From assembly GCA_037074705.1 (NCBI GenBank), contig CM073591.1, positions 75,002,532 through 75,066,531 of the forward strand: DNA of 64,000 nt, given 5' to 3'. Under the pieces are notes generated by a model, which made no database searches, was not told the origin of the DNA, and worked only from the letters and a program-made list of their open reading frames with translations. This DNA is from Zhengitettix transpicula (taxonomy: Eukaryota > Arthropoda > Insecta > Orthoptera > Tetrigidae). The position numbers and the translations under genes are program-made. Shown in pieces: positions 23,101 to 38,100 of the stretch. Within the stretch, counting starts at the first letter, position 1. Every line of letters begins with the position of its first letter.

Positions 23101-26100
23101 GAAATATTACTGGACGGTACTAATCAAGTATAAACGCTTAAATGCTTTACCAACTCAATTCCACTTCTATAATCGTACTAATGTATAAAAGTCTTGATTT
23201 AAATCGTTAATCTTATCTACAGATAAAAATAAATTATGTAAAGAACGAAGAAAAATATTTATATAATTAATTATTAAAATATCAAATTTTATTCTAGATG
23301 ACATAGAAAATATAGTTAAACATAATTTTCTCTGCCAAATCACTCGTTTTATATGGCCTAGTTTTGGTGTAGGCTTATTTAATCAATTTCAAAGAGTTTG
23401 AAATTTATTATTATGACAGAATTCTAAAAAGTATTTATTGGATTAAAGATTTATATATTGTCTATTACATATTTTGAAGAGGAATAAAATAGAAGAAGTC
23501 ATATAATAACTTCAATTCCATAAAGCTATTTACTTATAACGGTAATGAGATATAGAATCGTTAACTAAAGAGCAACTTCGTCGACGACGTTTTGTAAACA
23601 TGCGTTTCAGAGTGAAAGCATTTAATTTTTTTTTGGAATAATTGTCACCTTGTTTACAGCCTTCATATAAATCCTGGAAGATGGACGAACAGTTTGTAGT
23701 CGATGAATTACATAAAGCACTTGAATTCGACGCCTATGACACAACACATTCGATGACCAACAAGCTGGAAGATGGAGAAGAATCTGATGGTTTATTTGAT
23801 GACATCACTTATTCAAAAGGTTAACAAAATAATTATTTCAAATTAAATGCGCTGACTTTGGTTGAAATTTAATTATGTCAAAGTGAAATTTTAGATTTTT
23901 ATTTAAATGAGGAAACTGAGGACGATTGCTTTTGAGCATATAAATTAAGTCACATTTAAACGAGCTAATAGTCAAATAAACTGTAACATTTATGAAATCA
24001 CTGACCTCTGTTTTAAAATAATACGCCATTTGTTGTGAAACTTTATTCGGTAAACCGAGTTATTAACCCTTTAATGCATTTTTTTTGTATTTTTATCAAC
24101 AAAATTTTTAAGCTGTATTATTGTGAATACAGTCCGGAAAAAATAACCAAAAAATATTCAGAATGGTCAAAGTCAATTTGGATTAATATTTGGCACATAT
24201 TCAACATAAATATAATTAGGTCTGATTTATCAATAATTCACATTAATTGGATAATAACGCGGTCGAACTCAAAGCGCTTACTGAAGCTGACTCATTGCGT
24301 TCGGGGAGGGTGTATTACCTGAGAAGAAGAACACTAAACTGGGCTGCACTATATGACGCGCACTATAGTTGTCATTGCCTTTCGACAATTGGCAGCTTGT
24401 GAGAAGGAAATTAGAGGTTCACGACTCCATTGACATTCATTATTAAATTCTCCTGTGCAGTTAAATGTTGTCCATGAAGTCAATTAATGGTTTCATTTAT
24501 TTAAATACCATCAACATGTAGATACATATTTGTCCCTTACAAACTAATAAAACTTCTCTAAAAAAATCGTTAGACACATCAGTGGATACCGTCTTCATGT
24601 TTCTAAGGCAAGACAGGAAATGTACTTAAATTTTATTTTGCGTGAAGCATTAAATATCATACAGTCTCGTTATTCAAAAGTTAAACTAAATTATTATCTT
24701 TGAAATGTCGTTAATCATATTTAAATATCTGTATTCGTAAAACCATCTTCTGACAATGATTCTGAAAAATACCGCTGATTTAAATGATTTAAATTCAAAT
24801 ATATATCACATTTATATCAGATAATAGTTTTTGTCTGTACATTGCTTAGAATAGAGTGATTTTAGTTCGTAATTTTTTACAGATCAGAGGGTTCCAAAGT
24901 GACGGCATCTAATTTTCTATCTGTCGAACTGGTTTTGTATGCGTTTCACAAGAAAACGGTTGGACTGGTTTCGATAAAAGTTTCTTTCGTTGTTATGCAG
25001 AGAACTAAGAATGAACTTATAACTTATAAAACAAGAAACTGTAAAGAATTATATTTTTAGGCTGAGTTTTTACGTTAAATCAAAAAATATTGACTATTAA
25101 AGAAATTTTATATAATTTTATTAAAGTTAAGCATGAAAAACTCTTATCTCAGACTCCTGTGGATTACGTAGAAGAGATTAGCTGCCCGTTATCAAATACG
25201 TACTGCTATTTGTGTTCTGTTCGTCTGCTGTAGCTCTCGTAACCAACGTACTGACGCCTCCGAATCTCGCAGCTGGCAGAACGGGTTAACTGCAGCGAGA
25301 TATAGTCAGAATCACTGCATGGCGTCGACTCAGGGGTTGACCACTGGCTAAGGCGTCGGCCTCCGGGATTTTATTGCAATGTACTCGTGCTGCCCATTTG
25401 TGTACTGGAAGACGTGGCACGTAATTCTCGCTCCTCACAGCTTTTGTGCTTCGTGACCTTTTTGCATTATGCAACTGCACTATGAGCGGAGTTCATCACT
25501 AACAACTGTCCCTCAGTAGCGCATCGACCAGACTGACTTATTTTATTACGAGCGGTGCAGGTCCGTTAAATTCAAATATGCGCCATATTGCCAATCTCCT
25601 GCCGTCGTACTTTTAGAAGCTTCCCATATCTTTCTCATAAACATCGTGAATACACTTCAACTCATTTAGCTTTTATATTTTAGTTCCCTCCATTATAGCC
25701 TCCCATTCTTTTTACTTTTTTCATTATTAGAAAACTTGGTGGAAAATGTCATTGTTTACTGATTCTTCCATTGTTACAAGAGTTATAACACGAAGCTGCA
25801 GTTCTGTAGTCAACAATGGCCAACAATTCAGTCATGTTGAGGCCAACAACAATCGAGACAGGACACGAAAATTATTTGTATGGAAATATTTTTCTCCTCC
25901 ACACCTACGCACACCTCGTCCAACATTTCACAGAAAACAACTCCTGGCATCTGTTCGCCAATGTACGATTTCGAATTCTCCAAACTACAGCAGACAACAC
26001 TTCCGAAGACAATGCAAATTAAAACCAAAATACACGCGTTACGAAACAGATACCCTGAGACAACTGTATTGACTTAAAGTACCTTGATTTTTTTCTTTCT

Positions 26101-29100
26101 GCTAGAAACGGTCGGGCCGATTTTGATCAAACATTTTCCGTTGTTACCCGGATCGTTTGGTTAAACTATTTTCTATTAATAATTATATTAAAGTAATATT
26201 TAGTTAACATATTATGTTGGAAATTAACTGTATTCTATCTGAAAACCTATTGTAGATTAATTTTAAAGTACTTCCAAAGTAATTGCTATAGTATAACTTT
26301 TTTATTCTACGAAGAAATACTTCCTGATAAAAAAATTTGCTTAATGTTTATTTTTTTGATTTTTAGCTGCTTCTGTCATACGAATGATGAGACACATTCT
26401 GGGGGAAGAGAAATTTCTGGAAGGAGTTCGGTCGTATTTAATGCACAGGTAACTGTGTAAGAATACTTAGTTCAGTGTAATTGTTTTCAGCCAAATTTAT
26501 AGCTTTTTTTAGATCAACTATAGACTCAAACCTTATTAATAATTATAATTATATAGATTTTATTTTGAATTTTAATGTAAATAGTATTAGAACAACGCTG
26601 AGATGATTACGAAGTGTCTTATTTTCTATGGAACTGTTGTCTTTGCATCTTGAGTGGGTGTATATTATAATAATTTCCTTCATATTAATAATGATATTTG
26701 ACTATGATAATTCAATAAAGGTTAACTTCATTTACATTGAATTCCAATCGAAATTTTTTTGATCCAATTCCAGTTTTCAAGAGTGTATTTCAAATAATTT
26801 TGCGGAAAAGTTTGTGATAGGTAGACTTTTTTATTAGATATAACTTATTAGATTATTCCTCGGTTGTGGAAAAAGGATACGTCATAAATGAATTTGCAAA
26901 TATTGTAGTTACTGTAAACTATGGTATATTAACCTGAAACACAAATGTATCTTCTAAATTATTAGAATTTATACAGTGTAATAACTACAAATTAATTAAT
27001 AAATAACAAGGCAACAAAGAAAACGGACTTAATATTACTAACAGTACAGTTTAATATTTACAGACTATGCTTAGAATTCCTAGTAACAAATAATTATTTA
27101 AAGACAAATGAGACAATCACTGAAAAAAATAGATGTGGAACTACACACAACTAAAGAAATATACAGAGTAACACAAAGGACTTCACATTCATACACCAAC
27201 GTCGGGCAAGTCACTTTTCTGAGCAGATCGATGAGAAATCTGACCATCCATGATATCGCCAGCCCGTATATAAAACAAAGAGAAGAGCAGAGAAAACTAA
27301 ACATAAAATAAACAAGCTATGAATATTTTACAAAGCAACATTTAAACAACTTTTGCATAAAAAAATTAATTTAATTATTAGACGAACAATCAAGAATCAA
27401 AGCAGAGTATGTATTAAATTGTTATTGAGCGCAGTTTCTTGGTAACACGATTTATTGCGATAACTTCGTTACAATACAAGGTGACATTTTCGACCTAAAT
27501 AATGTTGACTGAAATTGCGAAATTATTTGAATTAGACTCAAAATGACTAAATATGTCGATTTCACCATCTCATGTCATGAATCTATCACAATAAATCGTG
27601 TTACTAAGAGACTGTGTTCGATGGAAATTCATTTAGAACATCTAATAAACAATCTAATCACCACGTGTAATGTAGCCATTTATTGTTTAAATTATTCATT
27701 ATAGGAATTAAATAAGTTATTTTTTTCATCATTAGTCATATATATTTTCGTTACACTTTTTAAAATCTCATATTACAATTTTAATGCTCGGCGAATGTGT
27801 GTAAGCTATTTTTGTCGTATTACAGTTCCTGGTTGAGTGGAACTCCTAGTGACTTATTCAAAAATCTTGCAAACGAAGGAGATATTGAGGAATTGGAATC
27901 AATATTGATGTCTTGGACCGATAGTAAAGGCTATCCTGTCGTTATTGTTACAAGACAAGTCGAAAACAACACAGCAACACTGCAGCAGGTAAAACAAAGA
28001 CAAGTTACTAATCATACACTGTTTATATAAATTGCAAGACAGTAAATATAAAGCAAGGTCGTTCAGTTTTTACACCTTGTTACGATACGTGAAAAAAATT
28101 TCTAACATATAAATATGTCCCAGATGAAGAAACCACTAGAGCCTTTTGTTTCTCTTTTGATACGACTTTCCCCCACCAGGGAAAACGTCATTACCTTTAC
28201 CAAAATGATCTATGCGATAAAGTTATTTTTGAACAGCTTGCCGAGAAATTTTATCTCTGTGTTGCTCCGCTGGTCGGTTTATTCTTTGATTATTGAAGCA
28301 AATCATTATTTTTTAAATATCTGGAGGATTTACGATGGTTACCACTTTTCATATGCTTTTCAGGCCAATTTGAAATATTTGACAGCAAAATTATAAGGGA
28401 GGTACTCGATAATACTAAAATTTACATCATGAAAGTTATCAATGTGTTTTCACGAGGTCATGAGCGTTCTCACATGCATTCAAAATCGTCACACGAGTAT
28501 TGAGACGAGTCCCACTGTAACTATGACTACAATTACGGTTTTAAATTATCTTGGTGACCGGTATCGTGCAAAGTGATAGTCAATGCTTTACTGCTATTTA
28601 TAATGTTTATAAATAATTATTGGAAAACTCTGGGGCGGGTTTTATATTTGAATGTCATCAACGAAACATAAAATTTACGAATAATCTCAGATATTGTTTC
28701 ATGTTTTGCGAGAAAGTGTAAGCTACATGTTATTCTAGGAAGTAATTTTATAGTTTCAAAATATATGATTTCACAATTTTTTACCGACTAATTTATTGGC
28801 CATTTTGTCAACGAGTCAGCATCCAGTTATTCATCATAATATCAAAATAGAGAAATACTGTCGTATAATAAGAAGCTACCATAAACAGTTTAATTACAGG
28901 AATCGTAAGTTATTTGTCGACGATATGAGCACAAATTAACAATTTCATTTTAACTGTAATTTTTAGTAAACAAAAAAAATATCCGTCAATAATAAATTAT
29001 TTATATAAATCTTTAATGACGTTCTTGTCTGTCTACGTATTTATTTAGATTGTCGGAATTATACATGACTCTAAGTATGTTATAAATGCCTTTTATTTTT

Positions 29101-32100
29101 ATCATTTTGAGTGTAAAAAATTACATTATTTTCTAAAAAATAATCTGATTATAAACATTACTTAATATTAAAATTCAAACTATAAGTCTTAATACGTTTT
29201 TAAAACGTCCAACATCACATAGGTAAACGTGATGGGTATCTTTCGCGAATTGGGTTACTTCCCATTGCAATCAGGAAAGTAAGAAAGTTGTAGTGATAGA
29301 AATCATAACCTTCCTTCCGTGCACTGGTGACGTTATATTACAGCAATTTCAGGAACACAATTCCCGACCACAGTTTACAAGAGAAGTTCGTCCACCATGT
29401 CTTAAACGCAAAGAAGATATGTTGTTCCGGGATGTGCCCGTTCACTAAAATTTATACATATCGTACATGCATGGAATTCGGTCGGTCCGTCAACAGCACA
29501 AACAACCAAATAACTGTTCGCACACACATAACCTATATAAGCGACCTGGTGGAGTTATTTCTCAGAACACCAAACCTTCATGGACCAAATGCTCCGACTT
29601 GAGGGGGGTTTCGAAAATTTTGACGTCATAATGTGTATTTCTTAGAAATGTAAATCATTAATACATATCAGTGTTAAGAAACTTAATTCGAGTCCCTCGT
29701 GTTGTTCAATATTTTAAACTTAATATTATATATATATTGTGGTAATTAAAAATATGTAATTATTTAATAAACAAAATTTTACGATTTTCATTATCGGCGG
29801 CTTAAATATGAGGATTGTCTACAAGAATATGGAGCCTATAATGCTTGCTTGCTAAGATTCCATTGTTGCCTCAGGAGGCACTGGGACGTACAGAACTTGA
29901 AATTCAGAGTTTCTTGCACCATGAACGCGAAAATTTGTGTTTTGAGGAGGATATAATTTAGAGTTGCTCGGAGCAGGTGTTTTTTGTGAAGTCCCTGATT
30001 TAAAGTTCCTGTTACCATATTTGAGCAAGTATAATTAGGCAGCAGAGACATTTTATAGTAAAGTCCCGGGTTTGGAATTACGTGCCGACAGTCCGAAGTA
30101 TTTGTCTTTCGGCATATTTATGCAATTATCAAAGTTTTAAAAACTACGTTATCAACCGTTAAGGGCAGAAAGTGCTTTGTGTCTGAAAACTACAACATCC
30201 ATTAAATTCAGTGAAATATGGCCTGAGTGAGATCGAGCCCAGACGAACAGCTAAGGGTAAAGTAACTAAAATAAATTTATTAATTGTAAACCTAATGTGT
30301 AAATATAATTATCGCTATATTTCGTATTTCAGTAATTATTTAAGTTAAGAATTTTTCGCGTTGTAAGTTTTTAATTGTTAATTTTGGTAATTATTTTATT
30401 GGAAGCCTGCTTTTGTAATTGGGTTTATTACAATATATATAGTATAATATGGATTATCCCACCAAATGGGTAGCAAAAAAAGTCATGTAAGCCGGAGTTT
30501 TATAAATACTCATTTTTATCTCATATTTTATGACCGCTTAATCTCGTACTTATACGTTTTAATAAAGTTTTAGATACATGTAGTGCAAAAGTGAAAATAC
30601 TGATGATCGTTTTAGTGTGACTAACTTTTCCTTGGTTATCGTCCATTTAGTAATTTGTACCGAGAAAAGCAAAGCAAGACATTAAACAACAGTATTAACG
30701 TATTCCACACTTTTTGACATATGATTCACTACTCACAAGGTTGTTAAACGTGCGAAGGAAGAAGGTTGAAGGAAATTTACACTCTGTGTCTTCAAATTTT
30801 CGTTATTCACGATCAGATAGAGTTGTCGCTGACGCCCACTTGCAATATCTTACGTAAAGTAGAATGTGGCTTGCTGTGGGGTGATGTATTTTTTTAGAGT
30901 AACAGGCTACACGATGGTGGCAACTCCTCTGTAATAATATAGGAAGAGATTTGAAAGGAGGCATGCGGGTAGAGGAATGTATGAACCCGGACTGTTGTTT
31001 ATGATTCTACCCGGCGTTTGCCTAAAATTGATGTATTAAAAACCCTATAAAACCAGCATCCGGTAAGTTGGGCTCTTGGTACTTGTCCCACGTCCTTTCG
31101 ATGGTGGGAATGGGGTTTGCTATTGGCACGCCGCATTCCATTTTCCATGTCTCGGCCAGTTTAGGAGGCAGCTAGCCAACTGTTCTAATAGAAACAGGGA
31201 ACAACCCTTATCGTATTCCCAAGGCCTGCGACACCGGAACATACAATTCTCAAAACAGATCATGGGGCCTCGGCTTGTGGGAACTTTAGACCAGATAGTC
31301 TCGAACCTGCGAGTATAATATATTTAATTACCTCATTGGTTTACGTATAAAAATAATTTGGCTCAATAAATAAAAATAAACAAACAACAATCGCACTTTG
31401 GGTAAATTAACCTTTTATTTTCCAGCATGCAAATAGTTTAATGGCTGGCATATCCTCCTGTATCATTTTTGGTCCTTCACAATTAATTTTATCGCCACTG
31501 TGCTGAACAGATAGCACGTAATAAAGTATTTCCAGAAAAATATTGCCTTTTGTAACGAGAACTTTTAACTCACTTACAAATTACAGTACAATATTCTGTT
31601 TTTGTCTTACATTCGCAGTTATTGAAAGTTCTTAATTATTTCTTTCTTTTATTATAGGTTCGCTATTCGCTTACAAACACATCGGATGACTTAGTTCCCT
31701 GGATAACTCCAGTTTCATATACTAACTCTCTAGATTTCTCTTCAACTTTACCAACTGTATGGATTAATGGAAGCGATACGGTAATTTTGGATGACATCAC
31801 AGCCAATGAACCTCTTTTTGTGAATCTCCAACAAGCAGGTGAGCAGTTAAATTAAGAATATTTATTAAATGTTTGAACGATGGGAGAGCCATACTAAATC
31901 TTGCATTTGTTCAATAATTTTGGATGCTTGAAACTTCACCTGGTGGGTCAATTTTAGGTTTCGTATGGCCATATTTAAATTAAACCTTCCTTTTATTAAT
32001 CGTAGTAAACGAATAAAAGAAGTCAGCATAAACTTTTTACAAATTTCAAGTAGATTATCTTTTTACGACGATTATTTGCAAGATGTTTACGGATCTTTGT

Positions 32101-35100
32101 CACAGAAGATCAAAACACATTGGATTATAGTCCATTTAAAATTAGAATACTCCTGGCATTTCCGTGTGAAGAGATGCACTGATGCAACGTACGACACACG
32201 ACTTATCGCTGGTGTTCGGCAACGCTGCGTTCTGATTGGTTGGTTCAATCTTACACCCCTCTAGGGAACTAACCACCATCAGCCTTCTAATATAATACAG
32301 ACTATAAAATCTTCTTATAATGAAAAGTTGCATGACTTTTAAAAAAAAAATTATTACCGCGTATAATCACACATCAGAATGTAAGTCACTGGATCATGGA
32401 GGCCGTAATTTTACCGACAATTAATAAAAAGTTTTACATAAATAATTTAATAACATGTGAACCTAAAAATTAACACGACGTTAGTCCTCAATCTAGGACT
32501 TTATCAGGTGTATTGGACTATTATAAATAATTTTCATACCTTGCGAAATTCTTCTATCAATTATCAGCCAAGTATTGATATTACATAAACAAATTTTGTG
32601 TTTCATTTCAATGGAATGCTCTCTCTATTTGCAAGGCCCATTGTAACAGAATAAAATATTTCGCACATTTACTATTATATAGAAGTAAATTATTATAACT
32701 ATTTAATGACAAACGATAAAGAGGATTTCATCAAACGGAACGGTTCTGCATAGGGGTTTCTTGAGATTCTGGAGGCAATTTTTGACAGTCGCAAAGAAGA
32801 ATATAATAGCAACTCAATATTTTATTAATTTCATATATTTTAAAAATTGAATAGCAATCTCAGCGGATAGCAAAATAACTTTCATCGGAGCGGCAGATTT
32901 TTATTTCGCAACCTTGTTTTAAATTATTGTAGACAATGAATAATGATATAAATTAATTAGTCTTAAATTCTGTTCAAATCCAAAAATAGATTTATATGCT
33001 CAGAAAACATAATTCCGTAATTTTATTTTAAATTTCAAAATAGCGTACGTATGCAATTTCGGTCAAGGCGAAGAAAAAGTCTGTTTTCATCCAGAGGGTA
33101 CGTCCCAATTAATATTTATAGTACACGTGATAGTATGGGTTTTAACACGGATATTCGAATGCTCGGAAACAATCGAAATTCTTTTGCGAAAACTGATGTT
33201 TCATCGCGTAATAATTCGCTTTTTTTATTTCCTTCATAGACTATGAAACAGTCGTTTCTTCAAGTTAATGTTCTGCACAGGTTTCTATCGGACTCTGTAC
33301 GACGACGAGAACTGGGCGCTGATAGCGAGCCAGTTGCAGAATAATCACCCTTCGGTGCCCACGATCACCAGAGCTCAGCTACTATCAGACGCCCTCAACC
33401 TTGCAAGGTCCGGTCACATGGCATACAACGTAGCACTCGACCTGACCACGTACCTGGACGATGAGACCGAGTACGTGCCCTGGACTGCGGCACTCAATGC
33501 ATTTTCTTTCATCGACGCCAGGCTCTCCGGCATTGACGCCTACCAATACTTCCAGGTAACAACATCTGCTCACGAAGGTATCACTGTGAAGATGTAGTGA
33601 CAGGTAAAGAGAAACTTTCTGCATTTATTCAATTACGTTGGCCAACTCTTCAATATGGGTGCCAAAGCAGATTCCTCATTACTTGAAGGACTCATTAATT
33701 TGATCGTTCGATAATGACGGATGCACTTCGGTTTGCTTCCAACTATAATATAAATTCATTGTCACTTATGGCACTTGATATTTTTCTACTATTTCTTTGC
33801 TGTCGTTGAAGTGAAGAACTAAGTACGACCCGACTCCAACCTCAGCTTCACAAAGTCTCCTGTAATCTCAAATAAGAGTAGATGAGCAGTATTAGGTTGG
33901 TAAAAGCGGCTTAGTTATAGAAGTATAGTTAAGAACAGTCAGATAAAATATTTCGGACTCATTCAATCGGTTAGTGGGTGGAAATGTCGCTAGTTAAGTA
34001 TGGAAACATATGGTACGGCCCTAAATCAGTTCGTTAAAAGCAAAAAAAATCTCAGCACTAAGTCTACGGATATGAATTAAAGGATCGGGATGGAAAAATC
34101 TGGACCGAACCTGGAACCAAACCTAGGACCTACACATGATACGTGGTGCTGTGCAATATCGACGTAGCTGGCCGATGAATTGGGAAGGAGGAAGAGTTTA
34201 GTAAAGGTGAATAGGAAATCGGTAACGTGGGTGTTCACCGCACCTGAGTGACGGTCGAGGATCTGCTTTCGGACGGTTTGCTAATAACAGGAACGCTGTC
34301 AAAGTTTACAAGACTACGTTTATTGATATTAAGCAGTCACCAACAAACTAGAAGATATGATAGAAATAAGAAAAAGGCAAGAACATGTGATAGTTTTAGG
34401 AGTTCCAGGAGGGACGATGTGTCCGCAGGCACCGCTATATAAGAACTAAACTAGCAAAGCGGTGGACGAAGGGTTGAACAGAGGGAGGGATTCTCCCATC
34501 TTCGCCAACAGCTATATGCTAAAACCATGGAAGGTTCGAGAGAGCCAAAAAAGCCTCTTCCCCTTCAAGTCATGCTTTGCAAAAGAAGCGCTGAGGACAG
34601 CATCCCACGGTCCGTCCAGGTCTCAAGTAACATGAGATCCTGCCACAGCACCAACTCAAGAAAGACGGTCACGTACATATCTGACAGATTTTTACCATCT
34701 GACGTTTTAGGTTTGACTCTCCGCATCTTCCGGTTTTGAATCAAATAATTGTACTTATGATCAATTTCCACTCAATATCCAATCTTCATGAAATGCCTAA
34801 AATTAGGCAGTGATTCAGTAAATTGTAGATGAGCCTGTGTTCAGGTCTATACAGTGGGTGGGACGTCGACCCGGATAGCTCAGATGGTAAAGAACATCAC
34901 GTTTCAAGTGGAGGTCATGGGGTTGGTTCCCACTCTGGTCAAGATTTTTCCATACTGAAACTTTAACTCAGTTCATTAATTTTCTATGAAGCCGGAAAAT
35001 ATAAGTCGTATGCTGACAAACAGAGATTCTCTCCTAGGAACCTACATACATAAATTTGATACTGAAAGCTATGCAATTTTAAAAGCCTTCAATTCTCGAA

Positions 35101-38100
35101 TTAATAGTTCACATAAAGCGTGACTTTTAAATCTCATGATGCCTATATGTTTCAGAAATACATGCACAAATTATTGGAAAAGCCATACACATCAGTAACT
35201 TTTACCGTCGATAAAAATGATGCTCATCTCACCAGACTTCAACGAGTGAACTTGTTAAAGTGGGCTTGTCGACTAGAATATGACCAATGCGTCAACGATT
35301 TCTTGACTCTAATTGGCACCATCGCCTTGACTGAATCAGATATAGAGTGAGTAAATTTATAAAATGTTTAGTGATAACTTCAATGAGCTTTCATATGTAA
35401 AGGAAGTAACTGAAAGTGACTTACTTTTAGGAATTCCGGTTTTATTAGAGCTTAACTTATGAATTAGCAATATCTGTTGCATTTATGGGACAAAAAATAT
35501 ATAAATTCTATTATTTTTCGCAGAATCGAACCTGATCTTCGCAGCGTTGTCTACTGTGAGAGTGTTCGAAGGTTTGAAGCAGATATTTGGTTCTTGCTAT
35601 GGAACATGTATCAGAATACTACAGTCGCAACTGAGAAAATCGTAATATTGACAGCCCTTGGATGCTCCGAAAATACAACTATTCTAGAAACGTATGTCAT
35701 TATAAGTTCTAGGGGAATCGGGAAAGCATATCTATTTCCTATTTACATTTCCAAATTAGTATATTCCATTTTTGCACAGTCGTGTTCTACAGGATCGCGT
35801 AAAACCCTGTTGTGAAATGCACGATCTTTTATTCGGCGTTTTCTGAGAGGTGTTAGTTCAGGGGTTGCAGACCTAGGTAACACGGTAAGAGTTGTTCCCT
35901 ATTCCCATTGGAACAGTCGGCCAGCTGACTCCTAAACTTGTTGAGACACGGTGAAGGGAATGCTGCGTCCCGACAGTTCCCTTTCCCGCCATCAAAAGAC
36001 AAATACCAACCGCCAGACCTACCTGATGCAGGTTTTCTATGGATTGTCCTGTATCAGGGGGCCATAAATAACCCTTGGCTACATTACTCTACCATTCCGC
36101 ATCCTCCATTTCAAATATCTTCCTATGCCATTAAAGGGTAGTTTCCACCACGTCGATTACCCTCATGTAGCATGTTACTCTAAAAAAAAAATCTCCTCAC
36201 GATCATTGCTTCACCTATACAAAGGCTAAACATTTGTAAAGGGAATTTCAAGTATCCTGTATATTTTACCTATTTCCTGTGCTGTTTTCCGAATCTTCTG
36301 TTCATCAAATCGTGTTTCATTATGTCTCTATGTGACAGAATATGTTTAAAAACAAATATTTTCCGACTAATAACAGATATTTATTAAAAAAAATATTTCA
36401 AAACGTTTCAGTAATCATGTGATACTTTCACAAAAATTAGTATGTTTTAAAATAGAATTTTTATATAAAAGAAATTGAAATCGTCAGTCAACTGAAAAAA
36501 CACATTTCATCTTTCAAAAAATGTTACAGCATATTTTATAATAAATTATGTGCAACATTTCCGTCTTAATAAAGTCACCATATCTATCTATACAGAAAGT
36601 TAAAAAAATCAAGGGTAGATTTTGACTGTAAGTAGCATATAAAAAAGGTATTTTAGTATTATCCTAATTTGTTAAAAAAATGTAATTTTTGGAAGAAAAG
36701 AGTCACAAACTTATAAGGCACAAAAATCTACTGATACATCGTAAAAACTGACGTAAAAACAAAAAAGGATTAATTGAATTCATCCACCCGCTTGTGGTGA
36801 AAACTGTGCTAAATAATTCCATCCACTTTTATGATCCACCAATGTTGTTTTATGTATGACACAGTTTAGGATAAATTAAAATTCGTGTAATAAGTATATT
36901 TTCATTACAAGACGCTCTACGAAGTAACTAACTGAAGAAAATGCTCTCGTGGATTCAAGTTCTATAAAATGTCGGTTTATTCATGAAGGATACGCGAATA
37001 CATCGAGAAGAAGAACTCAAACTTCAGAGATTAGAGGAATAGGAAATTTTGTGACTAAACAAATGATAAAAATATTTATAATGCATTTTGAGTTGAAAAT
37101 ATTATTTAATTTTATTCTTTAATGGCCAAAAATTCAGTCCAATAAGTCATATTTTAAGGAATACATTTTAATAATCTAATATATATTCTTCACTGCTCTC
37201 TGTAATGGTTGTCCATCAAGCTAGAAGAGTTAAATCGTACAGAAAACTGTATTGGTAAAACTGTTTTAATTGCGAATAATATGTCGGAAACCACCTCGCG
37301 AAGTTTTACCGAATATAGCATATAGCAGAAATAGAATCGACCAACTTGTAATCTTGTGTTCCTTAAAGTATAATGGTGGCACAACTTATGTAATTATCCA
37401 GTAACTTCAACTCTAAATACCTTAACAACTATTTCAATTTCTATATACCCGCATCCCCCTTTTCCATCCCTTCCTACGCTATTAAAGAGGAGATCCATCA
37501 AAGCGCATTACCCTCATGTAACATATCGCTAAAAAAAATTGAGTTAGATCACATTCTTTATTTTATTAAATAGTAATAAAACCATAAAAACATGTAACAA
37601 CAAATGGAGAATGTTGTTATAATTTGATTATATTTTGATATTTAACCTCATATCGCCGTAAGTATTACAATTTTACAACCCGGAAATTTACAACCCCTTG
37701 ATTCCCAAGACTCACACATTTATATTCCAAGTCATTAATGTAAAAGTACTTTTTTAAAAAATACTTTTACATAATCATGTAAATTCATTGGATTATTAAT
37801 ATAAAAAAGTCTTCTGTTCACCCTGCAAGGTTAATTATCGTGTCACATTATAGAGGTTAATTGTAGATTATTGATCTTCAAATATTTTATAACTTTTTCA
37901 GCTATTTGAAGATGGGTTTGGATACATCGAAAGTGAGAAGTCAAGACGTAGCCACAGTCTACGCAGCTGTCTACTCCAATCCTAAGGGATTGGACATTGC
38001 CTTGAAGTCTATACAGGAACACGCGTTGGACTTGGTTCAGGGGTGAGTGTTCCCTTTAATATATAATTTCTCAGAGACTAAATATAATCAGAATAAAGCA

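Larger units (their letters stand above)
33556..35155 (+). other. Intron 10, containing two tRNA-derived SINEs
   Basis: A GT-AG intron. Apart from the SINE copies at about 34070-34190 and 34866-35020, nothing is recognised. Confidence 0.7.
35692..37901 (+). other. Intron 12, containing two repeat copies
   Basis: A GT-AG intron. It holds plus-strand copies of the poly(A)-tailed repeat at 35841-36191 and 37441-37547, and an imperfect palindrome at about 37739-37772; otherwise AT-rich and non-coding. Confidence 0.7.

Noticed and set aside
25320..25400. tRNA-like text ggctaaggcgtcggcct
   Set aside because: Only a D-arm-like piece is present; no anticodon arm, T arm or acceptor pairing follows.
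25746..26077. Cluster of overlapping ORFs on both strands in intron 6
   Set aside because: Mutually overlapping frames with no recognisable domain and inside a GT-AG intron of a confirmed gene.
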